DNA of 64,000 nt from Ruegeria sp. HKCCSA071 (GTDB lineage: Bacteria > Pseudomonadota > Alphaproteobacteria > Rhodobacterales > Rhodobacteraceae), in the NCBI RefSeq assembly GCF_017872555.1, contig NZ_JAEDOX010000008.1, forward strand, positions 83,495-147,494, in the 5' to 3' direction. A program made the position numbers and the translations under genes. The notes beneath the pieces were generated by a model. It was not told where the DNA came from and did no database searches. It was given only the letters and a program-made list of their open reading frames with translations. Positions 62,714 through 64,000 of this stretch are shown here, piece after piece; positions within the stretch are counted from its first letter, which is position 1, and each line of letters starts with the position of its first letter.

Positions 62714-63459
62714 GGCGCGATCTCCTCACAGGTTGCGCCGCCTGTGCCGTCCTCGTTGTTGACCGTGATGTGTTCCAGAACGTCTCGGGAAACGGGCTCG
62801 AACAACAGTTCATCGCCGGGTCTGAGGGTAAAAGCCTCGGCCCTTTCGGGGCGGAAACACCGAAAGGCGGTCTGACCGATATGCCGCCACCCGGTTGGTG
62901 TCGGCCCGGAAAACAGAACAAATTGCGAGATCGCCAGAACCAAAGCGCCTTCCGGCACCATGGGGGTCAGGCTTTGCAGCCGGGGAATGTTGAACTCGGG
63001 CCCTAAAGGCCCAAGATATGGCTGCCCCGGAGCGAAGCCGATGGTCAGAACCCGCACGCGGGACTGTCCAAGCCTTCGTATTGCTTCGTCTGGTGTCAGG
63101 CCGGCAGCAGCGGCGGCATCGTCAAGCTGGGGCGCAAGGTCGGTCCCGTAAACCGTCGGAACGCGCCACAACCTGCGGCCTGCGGGCAGCGGTGTAGTGT
63201 ACCAGTCCTTTTGCTCAACCAGATCCCGAAGCTTTTGCAGCATTTTCTGATGAGAGATGCGCTGCGTGTCGAACCGAACAAAGGCCGAGCCCAGGGAGGC
63301 TGACGACTCGGTCACCTCATCCCAGCGCAGACGATCGACTTCGGCTCGAAATGCCAGCGCTGCCCGGTTCGCGGTGTCGGTCATCCTATCCGCAAAGGTC
63401 ACCAGCGCGCCGTCAAATCCGACGGTTCTGACCAAAGGAAACTGAACATTGCGCGCCAT
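62710..63459 (-). CDS. pxpB: 5-oxoprolinase subunit B
   Basis: A 249-residue protein of the allophanate-hydrolase subunit 1 (KipI) family: VLTIGFAPGQPYLGPLGPEF, SGPTPTGWRHIGQT, FRPGDELLFEPVS-type end. ATG at 63459 (MARNVQFPLVRTVGFDGALV); longer frame upstream rejected. First gene of the pxpBCA operon. Confidence 0.92.
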   Translation of the reverse strand: MARNVQFPLVRTVGFDGALVTFADRMTDTANRAALAFRAEVDRLRWDEVTESSASLGSAFVRFDTQRISHQKMLQKLRDLVEQKDWYTTPLPAGRRLWRVPTVYGTDLAPQLDDAAAAAGLTPDEAIRRLGQSRVRVLTIGFAPGQPYLGPLGPEFNIPRLQSLTPMVPEGALVLAISQFVLFSGPTPTGWRHIGQTAFRCFRPERAEAFTLRPGDELLFEPVSRDVLEHITVNNEDGTGGATCEEIAP

Positions 63460-64000
63460 TGCTGATCTGCTTTCGGATCGAAGAGTGAATTGGTGGAACC
63501 TGACCGCATCTTTAGGGGATGCGCAAGACAGGGTGTTCAATAGCAGACATCGAGCTTGTTCCGTCCACATCACGGCAGGGAGCGACACGCAGTATAAGGC
63601 GTCTGGCGGTGGTGAGAGGATTTTGACCGTATTCTGGCCGCAGTTCCGACTCGTTTTCCCGTTTCGAGTCGCCCTGACTTGTATCCTGAAATCGCGGAGT
63701 CTCTATATCTTGTGTCGGCCCATTTTGTCTTATGTGGCTTGCCAGTCAGATCATGCCCAAAAGTACCCGGACAGAAGGGTGGAGGTCAATTTTGAATGAA
63801 AGTAAGCTATTGAAATAAATCAATAAACAAAGAAAATTCAAAAAAAAGACCAATAACGTCATTTTCTGCTTGCGGGTTTTGAGAGTAATACTTAGAACGC
63901 CCTTCACCGGCGCAGCATAGGTTGGCCTGACGGACTGGAAAGACGGTTGAGACGCTCAGGAGAGACTGGGGGCATCTTGTGTTGAGGTTTAGGCGGTTGC
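63460..64000. other. Non-coding end of window
   Basis: About 540 bp upstream of pxpB. No convincing gene. The stretch 63800-63870 is A/T-rich (AATAAATCAATAAAC) and contains CCAATAACGT, similar to a piece of the DeoR operator region (57230-57239). May hold the pxp promoter. Confidence 0.35.

Noticed and set aside
1..64000. CRISPR arrays, rRNA and tRNA genes
   Set aside because: No regularly spaced repeats and no recognisable rRNA or tRNA sequence was seen on reading.

Overview
The window reads as a 64-kb piece of a conjugative, replicon-bearing region from an alphaproteobacterium, most probably a Rhodobacterales (Roseobacter-group) bacterium. Evidence: a RepC-type replication initiator with a typical antisense-RNA signature upstream, a VirB/VirD4 type IV secretion operon, a MOBP-type relaxase with a MobC-like partner, a large plasmid-type ParB, and GC-rich genes of Rhodobacterales character (GDCCVxC protein, DUF3768, TRAP permeases, PxpABC). 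No rRNA, tRNA, CRISPR array or intact insertion sequence was seen. Family names come from reading the proteins; no database was searched.

Layout. (1) 1-9442: metal (probably copper) handling: a two-component system, an EF-hand protein, small membrane proteins, a TVP38-type protein, a beta-propeller protein, a CopA-type P1B ATPase coupled to an APC permease, a DUF2933 protein and an orphan Rieske protein. (2) 9735-14587: two MerR-controlled units, one driving a flippase-like protein plus an MFS transporter, the other a short MerT plus a GDCCVxC protein; a DUF411 (CopG-like) protein lies between. (3) 14851-19345: plasmid maintenance: LuxR-type regulator, RepC, a candidate ctRNA, an exported protein, and a nuclease. 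(4) 19819-33130: virB1-virB11/virD4, with VirB10 divided into two genes. (5) 33311-38091: metal cargo between virD4 and the mobilisation genes: cytochrome c, a second DUF411 protein, ArsR, CDF transporter, LspA and two TRAP permease subunits. (6) 38372-47637: mobilisation and stability: relaxase, a stand-alone paralogue of the relaxase C-terminal part, MobC, a candidate oriT, a RelE/HigA-like toxin-antitoxin pair, ParB, DUF3768 and a WGR protein. (7) 47889-53599: a mixed region with gene remnants (DUF6429 piece, truncated MBL hydrolase), a GFA protein, SH3 protein, homocysteine methyltransferase-like and DUF1254 proteins. (8) 53868-63459: catabolism: acyl-CoA dehydrogenase, AraC regulator, a DeoR-controlled FAD/GcvT-domain demethylating oxidoreductase with an APH/choline-kinase-like kinase, and 5-oxoprolinase pxpBCA.

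Most notable observations: the relaxase has a strong internal Shine-Dalgarno and ATG at exactly the residue where the adjacent paralogue begins, and the spacer between the two genes still carries decayed relaxase codons, so a tandem duplication has made a free C-terminal relaxase protein. VirB10 is split into an inner-membrane coiled-coil protein and a signal-peptide-bearing TrbI domain. A sigma70-like promoter, a roughly 57-nt transcript and a terminator antisense to the repC leader form a candidate ctRNA although no repA/repB is present. Clear operator architectures (MerR 19-bp spacers, a DeoR inverted repeat, TA palindrome, OmpR-type direct repeats, a CAATAT half-site array) tie regulators to targets.
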